Shown here piece by piece: positions 30,681-41,352 of a stretch of 64,000 nucleotides of DNA. The notes beneath the pieces are model-generated. The model did no database searches and was not told the DNA's origin. It saw nothing but the letters and a program-made list of their open reading frames with translations. The position numbers and the translations under genes are program-made. Numbering within the stretch: position 1 is the first letter of the stretch; each line of letters begins with the position of its first letter. This stretch comes from Deltaproteobacteria bacterium (lineage in GTDB: Bacteria > Myxococcota > Myxococcia > Myxococcales > SZAS-1), in NCBI GenBank assembly GCA_018266075.1, contig JAFEBB010000024.1:1-64000 (forward strand), read 5' to 3'.

Positions 30681-30691
30681 CCGGACGGTTA
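30678..30691. repeat. 14-bp palindromic site TAAC-N6-GTTA (exact copy 3, holds two stop codons)
   Basis: TAAC CGGACG GTTA. Its left TAA is the stop codon of the plus-strand TonB-like gene, and its right TTA is the reverse complement of the TAA stop of the minus-strand gene at 30689. One palindrome therefore ends both convergent genes. Confidence 0.65.
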
Positions 30692-31087
30692 CATCTTCAG
30701 CTTCTTGAGCGACACGTGCGCCGTGACCTCGTACTTCCCGGGGTCCGTCATGATCGGCGCGTTGATCAGCACGCTGCGCGCGCAGGTGGCGATGTCGTCG
30801 GGCGCGCCGCCTTGCTTGGGCGAGCCGTCGACGACCAGCCTGTTGGCTTCGGTGATCGTGCCGCGGAAAAAGGGCGCGTAGCTGTGCCGCTTGGGGCTCG
30901 GGTCGAGGCGGCAGCCCGTGGTGCCGCGCTCCGTGAACTTGATCGTCTTGGGGTCGCCCACCGCGCTGCCGTCGTCGGCGAGCTTCTGCACGCTCACCTT
31001 CTCGATGGTGATCTCGTACATCCCGCCGTCGGCGCGCGCCTCGCCGCTCACCGCCATCACCAGCATCGCCGCCATGAGGATTCGCAT
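30689..31087 (-). CDS. Secreted protein of unknown function
   Basis: 132 residues with a cleavable signal peptide (MRILMAAMLVMAVSGEARA). The mature part is about 112 residues of predicted beta strands (MYEITIEKVSVQKL, KYEVTAHVSLKKLKM) with two cysteines (GCRLD, TCARS) that could pair. I do not recognise a family. It is convergent with the TonB-like gene, sharing the palindrome that carries both stops, and lies 12 bases from the end of the PhnD-like gene upstream, so the two minus-strand genes may be cotranscribed. Confidence 0.7.
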   Translation of the reverse strand: MRILMAAMLVMAVSGEARADGGMYEITIEKVSVQKLADDGSAVGDPKTIKFTERGTTGCRLDPSPKRHSYAPFFRGTITEANRLVVDGSPKQGGAPDDIATCARSVLINAPIMTDPGKYEVTAHVSLKKLKM

Positions 31088-31099
31088 GGGCGCACCGTA

Positions 31100-31936
31100 T
31101 CAACCGCTGCGCGCGCTGCGAAAGACCCGCTGGAGCCCGCGTGCCGTCGGCGCACGGCCCGGCAGCGCCGCCAGGAGCAGCGCGTAGATCTCGCGATAGC
31201 TCGCCTCCGGCGCCAGCTCGAACCGCTCCGCCTCGAAGAGCCGCTCCAGCAATCGGCGCGCGCGCGTCACGTGGTGCAGCCCCAGCACCGCGCGTCGCAC
31301 CGACTCGAGCTGCGCCTCACCGAGCCGCGGGCCCGCGACGATGCCGTCGTTCGCACAGGCGCCGCTGAGCGCGAGCACGTCGAGGCCCGGGCCCGCTTGC
31401 AGCTCCACCTCGCGGCGCGCCGCGGCCACCGTTCCGGCGTGCACCGGCGCGCTGCAAAGATCCGCGCTTCCGTCCATGACCGCGTCGAAGGCCGCGCGAT
31501 AGCTGCCCACGAAGCGCTCTTCGGCGAAGACCTCCCAGCCGCGCAGGCCGCGATCGCGCAGCACCACCTGTGGCAGCACGAAGCCGGCCACCGACTCGCG
31601 ATCCACCCACGCCGCGCGCAGCCCCGCCCCCGCGCGCAGCTCCACGCCCGAGCCGCGCCGCAGCAGGAGCGCGCTCCGATACGCCGCCGAGCCGTTGCGG
31701 ATGGCGCGCGCGAGCAGCCTGCCGCCGTAGGCCTCGACACGCGCGTACACCAGCGGGGGCGCCCAGCCCAGGTGCGCGGTGCCGGCGAGCAGCTCGCGCT
31801 CCATGTCGTCGTAGCGGGCGCTCTCGCGGACGTTCAGCGCCATCCCGAGCGCCGCGGGCAGCTCCGTGAGCAGCGCACGCGCATCCGGCCGGGCCGCGAG
31901 CGGCGAAGCCGGGACCAAGAGCTGGAGCGCGTTCAT
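31100..31936 (-). CDS. PhnD-like substrate-binding domain protein without signal peptide
   Basis: 278 residues from the ATG at 31936, which has GGGAGG 7 bases upstream. The sequence follows the phosphate/phosphonate periplasmic binding fold (PF12974-like): LGMALNVRESARYDDMERELLAG for the usual ARYEDLVEAL pattern, HLGWAPPLVYAR for the xGWLSPxxY motif, and a later CSAPVHAGTVAAAR. Unusually there is no signal peptide or lipobox and no permease or ATPase gene beside it. I infer a cytoplasmic ligand-binding protein or a sensor-like stand-alone domain. Identification rests on motifs only. Confidence 0.65.
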   Translation of the reverse strand: MNALQLLVPASPLAARPDARALLTELPAALGMALNVRESARYDDMERELLAGTAHLGWAPPLVYARVEAYGGRLLARAIRNGSAAYRSALLLRRGSGVELRAGAGLRAAWVDRESVAGFVLPQVVLRDRGLRGWEVFAEERFVGSYRAAFDAVMDGSADLCSAPVHAGTVAAARREVELQAGPGLDVLALSGACANDGIVAGPRLGEAQLESVRRAVLGLHHVTRARRLLERLFEAERFELAPEASYREIYALLLAALPGRAPTARGLQRVFRSARSG

Positions 31937-32024
31937 CACCAACCTCCCACCCCGCTCCTGTTCTAGGCGCGCGCGTGTGGAGGATCCGTGACGATCCGTG
32001 AACATTCGCAGCGATCCGGCTTGT

Positions 32025-32297
32025 TCAGGTGCCGCCGTCCGGGAAGAGGCAGACCTCGATCGCCAGCGCGGGACACGCTTGATCCGGCTCGCAGAAGATC
32101 CCCGTGGCGCGGCACGCCATGCCCGCGGGGCAGTCGCCGCCGTCGCCGAGCGCGTTGCAGCCCTTGGCGCACACGCCGCCGCTCACGCAGGAGAGGCCGC
32201 CGTCGCAGGCGTGGGCGTTGTCGCACTGGCCGACGAGCTTGCTGCCGCAGCCGACGGCCAGCGCGAGCACGACGAGCACGGCGATCCGCGAACGCAT
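32025..32297 (-). CDS. Small cysteine-rich lipoprotein
   Basis: 90 residues. The signal peptide ends in lipobox LAVGC. The mature part has Cys-rich units with DGG and CPAGMACRATG spacing, like the repeats of larger myxobacterial lipoproteins, and ends FPDGGT. Predicted outer-membrane-anchored. It begins three bases from the end of the FHA-TPR gene upstream on the same strand, so it is probably the last gene of that unit. Confidence 0.7.
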   Translation of the reverse strand: MRSRIAVLVVLALAVGCGSKLVGQCDNAHACDGGLSCVSGGVCAKGCNALGDGGDCPAGMACRATGIFCEPDQACPALAIEVCLFPDGGT

Positions 32298-32300
32298 CGG

Positions 32301-34382
32301 CTAGTTGTCCGGATGCTCGAGCCGCTTCTTCGCCTTCTGGTACAGCTCCTCGCTCGGCGAGGTCATGTCCATCACCGCGTGGTACAGCTTGCGCGCGCTC
32401 TCCGCATCGCGGGCCTCTTCTTCGTACGCTTGCAGGTACACGTCCTGCGCGCGCGCGTGCAGGCTCGTGAGGCCCTCCTTCGCAGTGGGCTCGCCCGGCT
32501 TGATCTGCAGCGCCTTGTTGAAGGCCTTGGCCGCGAGCGCGTAGTCCTGCCGCGCCGCCGCGTTGCGGCCCTTGATCACCAGCCCGCGCACCATGCGGTT
32601 CTTGATGCGGCTCATCAGCGGGCCCGTGGGCTCGATGTCCTCGAGCGCGGAGAGCGCCTTGTCGAGCGGCGCCACCTCGGCCTCGTAGTTCTGGTCGTTG
32701 TCGAGGCCGTCGGCGTCCTCCATGTTCTTGGAGAACGAGCGCACCTTGCCGGCGAGATCGCGGGCGCGCGTCCTCACCGCGGGGTTGTTGGTGCTCTCGG
32801 AGATGCGCTGGAACTCGTTGGCCGCGCGGTCGAAGCCGCCGGGCGAGTTGGCCTCCTGGAACTTGCGGAAGCCCGACGCCAGCTCCTGGCGCGTGGACTC
32901 GTCGGCCTTGCGCTTCTTGAGCTCCTTCATCATCCGCTCGCGCTGCTTCTTGTTCTTGATGTTCTTGAGCGCGGCGTTGTCGATGGCCGACTGCCGGTCG
33001 GAGATCAGCTTCTGCACCTGGTCGGCCTTGCCGGTGTCCATGGACTGCAGCTTGGGCAAGAGCGCGCGGGCGCCGTCGAGGTCGCCCGACTGCACCTTGA
33101 GCGCGGCCTGCCCGGCCAGGTAGTCGCTCTGCTGCTTGTCGAGGTTCTTGAGCTCGTCGGCGGCCTTGTCACCCACCAGCACGGAGTCGGTCCAGACCGC
33201 CTTCAGCTTGTCGCGGGCGTCGTCGTAGCGGTGCTCGGCGATCATGCCCTCGGCGGCCATGAAGTTCTCCTTGGCCTCCTTCTCCTTCTTGGTGCGCTCG
33301 CGCAGGTCGGACACGTCGCTGTTGGTGGGATCGAGCTTGGTGAGCTCGTCCCAGTCGGCGTTGGCCTTGTCGAAGTCGGCGGCCTGGAGCGCCGCCTTGC
33401 CGTCCTTCATGAGATCCGCGAGCTGCGTGTCGCTGGGCTGCGGCGCCAGCGGCTTGGCCGGTCCCGGAGGACGCAAGAGCATCACCAGCACGCCGCCGAG
33501 CACCAGCGCCACCGCCACGATGGCGAAGATGATGATCCCGCCGCCGCGCTTCTGGCCGGCGTTGGTGTGCATGTCGATCGACACCGCGCCGGTGGGTCCG
33601 TCGCGACGCGGCGGGGCTCCGCGCCGGGGCGGCGGCGCCTCGTCGTCGATGGGCTCTTCTTCGTCCGCGGGCTCGACGTCGGGCGGCGGCTCGGGCTGCT
33701 TGGGCCGGCGGCGCTCCTCGAGCGCGGCGATCTCGTCGATCACCTTGAGGATGGTGGTGCCGACCATGATCTCGTCGCCGTGGCCCACCTGCGCCTCGTC
33801 GATCTTCTGGCCGTTGACCTTGGTGCCGTTGCCGCTGCCCAGGTCGCGCACGATCGACCCGGACATGCCCACGATGATCTCCAGATGCCGCCGCGAGCTG
33901 GCGGTGTCGCGCAGCTTGAGGTCGCAGCCGTCGCCGCGGCCCACCACCATGCGGCCGCCGCGGACGCGCTTCTTGCGGCCGGCGTCGGCGCCCTCGATGA
34001 CCTCGATGGTGATGGGCGGGCCGGCGTGGGTGGCCTCGTTGTCGGGCGGGCCTTCGTTCTCGCCTTCGACGGAGTCGTCGTCAGCGCCGCTCGTATCGAG
34101 CATGCGGGTGTGGCCGACCTCGGGATCCTCGTCGCTCGCGGGACGCTGGCGAACGCCGGGGCGACTGGAGAGAGCGGAGCGGCTGGCGGGGCGGGCCTGG
34201 GCGCTGGAGCGCGAGCCCGGTCGGGCGCCGCTCACCACGCGGAGGTTGGAGCGGCTCGGACGCGGCAGCTCGTCCTCGGGAATTTCAGATTCGGCGGTGC
34301 CGGGGTGCTCGTCGGGTGGATCTTCGTCCGCCGGGCGCATCGCGCCACGCCGGGACCTCCCGCTGATGGGCCGGTCACTCAT
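32301..34382 (-). CDS. FHA domain membrane protein with TPR-like C terminus
   Basis: 693 residues. A disordered, acidic and Arg/Ser/Pro-rich N terminus (1-120), an FHA domain (122-217; VVGRGDGCDLKLRD, SSRRH, DLGSGNGTKVNG are the phosphothreonine-binding loops), a Pro-rich linker, one transmembrane helix (282-303), then about 390 residues of helical TPR-like repeats on the far side of the membrane. It is likely to recruit phosphorylated partners in the cytoplasm and hold a periplasmic scaffold. Partner kinases could be those at 36434 and 38448. The ATG lies near 34382. Confidence 0.88.
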   Translation of the reverse strand: MSDRPISGRSRRGAMRPADEDPPDEHPGTAESEIPEDELPRPSRSNLRVVSGARPGSRSSAQARPASRSALSSRPGVRQRPASDEDPEVGHTRMLDTSGADDDSVEGENEGPPDNEATHAGPPITIEVIEGADAGRKKRVRGGRMVVGRGDGCDLKLRDTASSRRHLEIIVGMSGSIVRDLGSGNGTKVNGQKIDEAQVGHGDEIMVGTTILKVIDEIAALEERRRPKQPEPPPDVEPADEEEPIDDEAPPPRRGAPPRRDGPTGAVSIDMHTNAGQKRGGGIIIFAIVAVALVLGGVLVMLLRPPGPAKPLAPQPSDTQLADLMKDGKAALQAADFDKANADWDELTKLDPTNSDVSDLRERTKKEKEAKENFMAAEGMIAEHRYDDARDKLKAVWTDSVLVGDKAADELKNLDKQQSDYLAGQAALKVQSGDLDGARALLPKLQSMDTGKADQVQKLISDRQSAIDNAALKNIKNKKQRERMMKELKKRKADESTRQELASGFRKFQEANSPGGFDRAANEFQRISESTNNPAVRTRARDLAGKVRSFSKNMEDADGLDNDQNYEAEVAPLDKALSALEDIEPTGPLMSRIKNRMVRGLVIKGRNAAARQDYALAAKAFNKALQIKPGEPTAKEGLTSLHARAQDVYLQAYEEEARDAESARKLYHAVMDMTSPSEELYQKAKKRLEHPDN

Positions 34383-34523
34383 CCTGCACTTTCAGCAAGC
34401 CGAGAAGCGATCGTAAGGCTCAGAAACCCCAGGGTCAATCCGACGATTGGGCCGCGGAAAGCATCCACTTTGCGCGGGTTTCCCCGAGGCGCTCCGACGC
34501 GCGCGTGCTTGGGGAACGGTACA

Positions 34524-34551
34524 GGTGATCGGTGTGCGGTGATCGGCAGAC
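34524..34551. repeat. Heptamer-phased intergenic element G
   Basis: GGTGATC, GGTGTGC, GGTGATC, GGCAGAC: four 7-bp steps, with the first and third identical (14-base period). It lies in the 297-base gap between the FHA-TPR gene and the small gene at 34680. The rest of that gap holds a 7-bp hairpin (34634-34653 region) and no gene I can support. Confidence 0.5.
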
Positions 34552-34679
34552 GCGCGTCGAGGGCGGGATCCGCCTTCGCGCCGTTCTTTCCTGACGCATC
34601 GCGGCTTGGCGCCGATCTCCGACTTCGCTACATGGGCGCCCGATTTTTGGGCGCCGGAGCCGCGGGAGGGCCGGAGCAC

Positions 34680-34883
34680 ATGGAAACAATCAGGAAAGGT
34701 GTGCCACGCGTGCCGGTGCTCGTCAGCGTGCCCCGCCGCAACACCCCGGTGCGCATGGAGGCGGTCCCCGCCCCGCGCGCCAACAAGGTCTACGTGTGGC
34801 GCTCGCTGGTGCTGCGCCCGGACGAGTTCGAGGACATCGTCGCCGCCGGCCGCCGCCGGCCCCCGCTCAACCGGGGAAGGTGA
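34680..34883 (+). CDS. Small protein of unknown function
   Basis: 67 residues from the ATG at 34680, with GGAG close upstream. After the first seven codons nearly every codon ends in G or C, as in real genes here, which is why I accept it. The sequence is basic and Pro/Val-rich (VPRVPVLVSVPRRN), with a more structured end (KVYVWRSLVLRPDEFEDIV). No signal peptide or transmembrane helix. Its last 17 bases overlap the 3' end of the convergent outer-membrane protein gene. Unknown family; a conservation check would settle it. Confidence 0.5.
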   Translation: METIRKGVPRVPVLVSVPRRNTPVRMEAVPAPRANKVYVWRSLVLRPDEFEDIVAAGRRRPPLNRGR

Positions 34884-35550
34884 AGCCCACCTCGAGCCGC
34901 GGCAGCGCGGGCGAGTCGCCCTCGCGGAAGTGCAGGTCCAGCCCCACCAGCCCGTAGGCGTGCACCAGCGAGGAGCTGGAGTTGAGCTCCCCGCCCACGT
35001 AGAGCCCCAGGTTCGTGCCCCAGCTGTCGATCGAGCCGCCCGTGAGCGGCCCCGAGAGCTCCGGCTCCGTGGCGTAGGTGAACTGCACCTGGGCCACGCC
35101 AAAGATCGATCCCGATCGGCCGCGGCTGGAGACGATCGCCGACGGCTGCAGGCCCCAGTCGCGCAGGCCGGTGATGTGACGCGCGCCCGAGCCGCTCTCC
35201 GCGAAGGCCGGGTTGCGAAAGCCCGTCCACTGGCCCTGCAGCGAGAGCGCGAACGCCAGCGACTGGTCGCCCGCCACCCGGAGCTTGGGCCCGACGCCGA
35301 GCTGGGTGGCCGCGCCGTAGAGGGTGTCCACGTTGAAGTCGACGTCCATCGCGCGGGTCAACCCCACGCCGGCCATGCCCTGCACGTACGGAAAGCCCGC
35401 GGCCAGCGCGAAGCGCACCGAGCCCGGCCCCATGGCCTGGGCGTCGAAGAGGGAGTTGGTGGGCAGGTCGACCTGGCGCTTCACGGCGTCGCCAAACGCC
35501 GCGGGCACGGCGAGCACGAGCACCAGCGCGGTGGCGACGGCGCGAACCAT
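34867..35550 (-). CDS. Predicted outer-membrane beta-barrel protein
   Basis: 227 residues from the ATG at 35550, which gives a clean signal peptide (MVRAVATALVLVLAVPAAFG). The mature part alternates hydrophobic and polar residues in short strands (SVRFALAAGFPYVQG, LRVAGDQSLAFALSLQG, LGLYVGGELNSSSSL) and ends LPRLEVGFTFPG, with a near-terminal aromatic as in barrel proteins. No cysteines are evident in the mature part. The family is not recognised. It is divergent from the zinc-ribbon membrane protein gene at 35663. Confidence 0.65.
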   Translation of the reverse strand: MVRAVATALVLVLAVPAAFGDAVKRQVDLPTNSLFDAQAMGPGSVRFALAAGFPYVQGMAGVGLTRAMDVDFNVDTLYGAATQLGVGPKLRVAGDQSLAFALSLQGQWTGFRNPAFAESGSGARHITGLRDWGLQPSAIVSSRGRSGSIFGVAQVQFTYATEPELSGPLTGGSIDSWGTNLGLYVGGELNSSSSLVHAYGLVGLDLHFREGDSPALPRLEVGFTFPG

Positions 35551-35662
35551 GGCGCGCACTCTACCCCGGCCCGTGCGGCCAAGTGGAGCGGGCGCGGGCG
35601 CAACGTCTGGCGGTCCGCCGCCTTGACTCGCGACGAAAGCCCTTCTCATCATCGAGGTCCTC

Positions 35663-36415
35663 ATGCGGCCGTCCTACTGTGCGGAGTGCAACGGGCACCT
35701 CGACCCGTACCTGCCCGATTGCCCCCACTGCGGCGCGCACATCGAGCAGCACGACCGCGACGCGCACCACGACAAGGACATCCGCGTCCAGCGCGACGCG
35801 GGCGGCCGCGCCGTGGAGGTGCACCGCAAGTGGAAGGTGCACGTGCCCTGGGGCCTCTTCCTGCTGCTCGGGCTGTACTCGGCGGCGGCCTACGCCTACG
35901 TGCAGTACAGCGACCAGACCTCACCGCAGACCATCGCCGCGCAGCACCTCGCCGCCGCCGAGCAGATCCTGGGCAGCGACAACGGCGAGACCGCCAAGGC
36001 CGAGTCGCTCCAGCGCGCGTACGCGCACCTCATCGAGGCGCTCACCTTGACGCCCGAGGACAGCTGGGGCCAGCAGGAGCTGGAGAAGGTCACCTGGGCC
36101 ATGGCCCGCCGGGGCACCAAGCCGCCCGCGGAGCTCAAGCGCCGCGCCGACTTCATCGCCGCCTCGTGGCAGTCGATTCAGGCCGGCAAGCAGAGCCAGC
36201 TCCCCGAGAGCGCCAACGAGCGCTTCGGCTTCGACGCCATCGAGAGCAAGGCCGTGCGCCTGCAGCGCTACCTCTCCCTGGGCGGGGTGGTGATCTTTCT
36301 CCTGTGGATCTACCGCGAGTTCCAGGACTACAAATTCCTGCACAAGCGCGACGACGAGCACGAGCTCCTCCGCCGCGACGAGCTGCACGAGCTCGACGTT
36401 CATCGCCGCCGCTAG
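35663..36415 (+). CDS. Zinc-ribbon membrane protein
   Basis: 250 residues; GAGG lies 5 bases before the ATG. An N-terminal zinc ribbon (CAEC at 6-9 and CPHCG at 20-24) precedes a charged stretch, a transmembrane helix (about 62-80), a helical domain of about 115 residues and a second transmembrane helix (about 206-222), ending in a His/Asp/Arg-rich cytoplasmic tail (KRDDEHELLRRDELHEL). It is the first gene of a rightward trio with two Ser/Thr kinases (18 and 4 bases apart). The role is unknown; sensing or scaffolding for the kinases is inferred from position. Confidence 0.75.
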   Translation: MRPSYCAECNGHLDPYLPDCPHCGAHIEQHDRDAHHDKDIRVQRDAGGRAVEVHRKWKVHVPWGLFLLLGLYSAAAYAYVQYSDQTSPQTIAAQHLAAAEQILGSDNGETAKAESLQRAYAHLIEALTLTPEDSWGQQELEKVTWAMARRGTKPPAELKRRADFIAASWQSIQAGKQSQLPESANERFGFDAIESKAVRLQRYLSLGGVVIFLLWIYREFQDYKFLHKRDDEHELLRRDELHELDVHRRR

Positions 36416-36433
36416 AGAAAACGGAACGCCACC

Positions 36434-38443
<2,010 letters not shown>

Positions 38444-38447
38444 CGCC

Positions 38448-39983
38448 ATGGCCGACGAGCGGCTCCAGGTGGCGTCGCGCCCGGCCGAGGGTGGCACGTG
38501 CCCGGGCTGCGGCCAGACCGTGGACGGCGCGCGCTGCGCCTGGTGCGGCGTCGCGACATCACCGAATGGTTACGTCGTCGAGAAGGTGATCGCCCGCGGT
38601 CCGCACGGCCGCGTGTACCTCGCGCGCGACGCCGAGGGCCGAGCGGTGGCGCTCAAGGAGCTGCAGTTCGCGCAGGTGCCGACCACCGCCGAGATCGACG
38701 CGTTCGAGCGCGAAGCGGCCACGCTCGCGCAGCTCTCGCATCCGCGCATCCCGAAGTTTCTGCGGAGCTTCACGGAGGGCGTCGGCGTGGGGCTGCGGCT
38801 CTACCTTGCCGCTGAGCACGTGGCCGGCGAGCCGCTGTCCGCGCGCATCGCCCGAGCGCCGCTGACGGAAGCCGAAGCGCGCGACGTCGCCAAGCAGGTG
38901 CTGGAGGTGCTCGCGTTCCTGCACGGCCAGCGGCCCGCGCTCGTGCACCGCGACGTGAAGCCCGACAACCTGATCCTCCGCCCCGACGGTGGCGTGGCGC
39001 TGGTGGACTTCGGCACCGCGCGGGCGCTGAGCGGCACGCGCACCTTCGGATCGACGCTCGTGGGAACGTTCGGGTACATGCCGCCGGAGCAGCTCGGTGG
39101 AACCGTGGACCCGTCGAGCGATCTCTACGCGCTCGGCGCCACGCTGCTCCACGCGCTCTCCGGCAAGCCGCCCGGCGAGCTGCTGCGGCCGGATCTCGCG
39201 CTGGAGCTGCCCGCAAACGTGCCCGCGTCGCTGCGGCCGTTTCTGCTCGGGCTGCTCGAGCGTGATCCCAAGCTGCGCCTTCGCTCCGCGCAGGCCGCCC
39301 TGGACGTGCTCGAGGGCCGCAGCGTGCGCGCGCAGAAGCCGAAGGCCACGCGGCCGATCTTTCTCCTCTTTGGCGTCGCGGCGGTGGCGCTGGGAATCTC
39401 CGTCCTGGGCCTCAGCCTGGCGATCCGGCCGATGAACCTGGTGACGCTGCCCGTGCCGAGCCCGGACACGCGCGGGCTCCCGTACGGCAGCGACGCCGCC
39501 AAGCGCTGGTTCACGCAGCAGAAGCCGCGCTGCAACGCGCTCGAGGTCACCCAGGCCATTCGCCAGAGCCCGCCGCCACCAGGCTGGGACGGCGCGGGCT
39601 ACGCGGCCAGCTGCTACGCCCTCGCGGGGCGCGTGGATGACGCGCGGCGCACCCTCGCGCAGGTCGATCCGCGCGCGCAGCCCAACGCCGCCGCCATCCT
39701 CTTCGAGCTCGGCCATCCCATCGCCGACTCCGGCGACGATCTCTCCGCCGCGCAGATGATGAACCTGGTGCTCGAGTTCTGGCCGCAGAACTACCAGGCG
39801 CGCTACCACGCGGGCATGAGCGACTACGCGCTCGGGCACACCGAGCAGGCACGCGCAAACCTCGAGCGCTTCCTGCGCGAGTACCACCAGAACGACGGCT
39901 TCACCCGCGCCGCGCGCGAGGTCCTGAGCCGCATCCAGAATGGGCAAGCCTCCGACGGTGTGCGACGCGGTCCGCAAGAGTAG
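38448..39983 (+). CDS. Ser/Thr protein kinase with N-terminal zinc ribbon
   Basis: 511 residues. A zinc ribbon (CPGC at 18-21, CAWC at 30-33) precedes a complete kinase domain (about 42-300): Lys70 in VALKEL, HRDVKPDN, VDFGTARA and a GTFGYMPPEQ substrate loop. A transmembrane helix (about 308-328) follows, then an extracytoplasmic region of about 180 residues with TPR-like helices. The start is 4 bases after the previous gene, so the kinases are cotranscribed, and the same zinc-ribbon theme as the gene at 35663 suggests the ribbon mediates contacts inside this trio. A one-mismatch palindrome lies at 38559. Confidence 0.92.
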   Translation: MADERLQVASRPAEGGTCPGCGQTVDGARCAWCGVATSPNGYVVEKVIARGPHGRVYLARDAEGRAVALKELQFAQVPTTAEIDAFEREAATLAQLSHPRIPKFLRSFTEGVGVGLRLYLAAEHVAGEPLSARIARAPLTEAEARDVAKQVLEVLAFLHGQRPALVHRDVKPDNLILRPDGGVALVDFGTARALSGTRTFGSTLVGTFGYMPPEQLGGTVDPSSDLYALGATLLHALSGKPPGELLRPDLALELPANVPASLRPFLLGLLERDPKLRLRSAQAALDVLEGRSVRAQKPKATRPIFLLFGVAAVALGISVLGLSLAIRPMNLVTLPVPSPDTRGLPYGSDAAKRWFTQQKPRCNALEVTQAIRQSPPPPGWDGAGYAASCYALAGRVDDARRTLAQVDPRAQPNAAAILFELGHPIADSGDDLSAAQMMNLVLEFWPQNYQARYHAGMSDYALGHTEQARANLERFLREYHQNDGFTRAAREVLSRIQNGQASDGVRRGPQE

Positions 39984-40123
39984 GAGCGCAAGCCCTGCGC
40001 GCAGCCACGCCCCTCGACAGCGATCGGCGCAACCCCATCGCGCTTGGGCAACCCTCCTCTGCTGGCGCGAACATTGCTGATCCGCCTGCCCAGGCTGCAG
40101 TCCACCGCTTCGAGAACCGACAC

Positions 40124-41269
40124 ATGTCCAATCCGGATTCGCGCTCAACCCATGCACTCGCCGCGCTGCAGTCCGCGCTTCATGACGTGCGGCAGTCGCT
40201 GGCGCGTGGCGAGCTGGCGTCCGCGCTCGCCGAGCCCGAGCTGCGCGCCCTCGCGCAAGCGCTGGCCGACGAGTCTCACGCGCTGGGCGCCGAGCTGCAC
40301 GGCGCCCTCCTTCGCGAAGGATCCGCCACGCCGACGCCGGCTGCCAGACCCGGGGCGATCAGCGTGCTCGCCGTGGATGACGACCCCGTGGCCCTGGCGG
40401 CGCTCGCCGAGGTGCTCGCGCCCGAGTTCGAGGTCACCACCACCACCGACCCGTACCAGGCGCTTCACCTCGCCCGCGAGCGCGCGCCCGAGGCGATCCT
40501 CTGCGACCTGCGCATGCCCGGCCTCGACGGGCTGGCCCTGGTGCGCACCCTGCACGGCGACCCAACCACCCGCTCCATTCCGGTGCTGCTGGTCTCTGCC
40601 GAATCGGACATCCCCGAGAAGCTCCTCGCCTTCGAGGCGGGCGCCATCGACTACCTCACCAAGCCCGTCTCGGTGGACGAGCTCGCCGCCCGCCTGCGCT
40701 CCGCGGTGCAGCGGGGGCGCGAGCTGCGCCATGGCCGCGAGCTTCAGGAGACCGACGAGCTCACCGGGCTCACCAATCGCCGCGGGTTCCGCACGTTCCT
40801 CTCGGAGGCCATCCGCAGCGCCGTCGAGGGTGGGCGACCGCTGGCGGTGGCCATGCTCGACCAGGACGGACTCAAGGCCATCAACGACACGCTGGGGCAC
40901 GCCGCCGGCGACGCGGCGCTGCGGCTCCTGGCGAGCACCCTCCGGAAGGTGAAGCGCGACGCCGACTGCGCTTGCCGCCTGGGAGGCGATGAGTTCGCGC
41001 TGGTGATGCCGGGCGCCGATCTCGCCGGTGCCAGCCGCGCTCTGGAGCGCCTGGAGCGTGAGCTCGCCGCCACGCCGCTCGCGCTCGAGAACGAGGCGCG
41101 CATCCTCCTGCGCGCGAGCGTGGGCATCGCCCAGCTCGACGCCTTCGATGACCTGCGGGGTGACTCGCTCCTGGGTCGCGCCGATGCAGCGCTCTACGAG
41201 ATGAAGCGCCGCCACCACGGCGAGGCGCCGCGGCCGCGGACCGGCGAGCTCCAGCGCGTCGGCAGTTGA
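40124..41269 (+). CDS. Response regulator diguanylate cyclase (REC-GGDEF)
   Basis: 381 residues. A helical N-terminal segment (1-75), an REC domain (79-200; DDD at 85-87, phosphoacceptor D128 in LCDLRMPGLDG, Lys in YLTKPV) and a GGDEF domain (about 212-370). The active site CRLGGDEFALVM is intact, and RDAD lies five residues before it, matching the RxxD product-inhibition I-site. Phosphorylation should therefore control c-di-GMP synthesis from two GTP. No histidine kinase is adjacent. Together with the cyclase at 53000 and the PilZ protein at 44365 it forms the c-di-GMP theme. Confidence 0.93.
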   Translation: MSNPDSRSTHALAALQSALHDVRQSLARGELASALAEPELRALAQALADESHALGAELHGALLREGSATPTPAARPGAISVLAVDDDPVALAALAEVLAPEFEVTTTTDPYQALHLARERAPEAILCDLRMPGLDGLALVRTLHGDPTTRSIPVLLVSAESDIPEKLLAFEAGAIDYLTKPVSVDELAARLRSAVQRGRELRHGRELQETDELTGLTNRRGFRTFLSEAIRSAVEGGRPLAVAMLDQDGLKAINDTLGHAAGDAALRLLASTLRKVKRDADCACRLGGDEFALVMPGADLAGASRALERLERELAATPLALENEARILLRASVGIAQLDAFDDLRGDSLLGRADAALYEMKRRHHGEAPRPRTGELQRVGS

Positions 41270-41352
41270 GCGAGCCGACAGGTCGGCTTGCGAAGCCAAG
41301 CCAGGCCCGGAATTCCGTGCTAGAGAGCCGCGCGTTCGCAACGGAGGCGCGC

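Noticed and set aside
31998-34883. A 961-codon plus-strand frame covering the complement of the FHA-TPR gene
   Set aside because: It is a shadow of that gene. Only its last 67 codons (34680-34883) look like a real gene and I list them separately.
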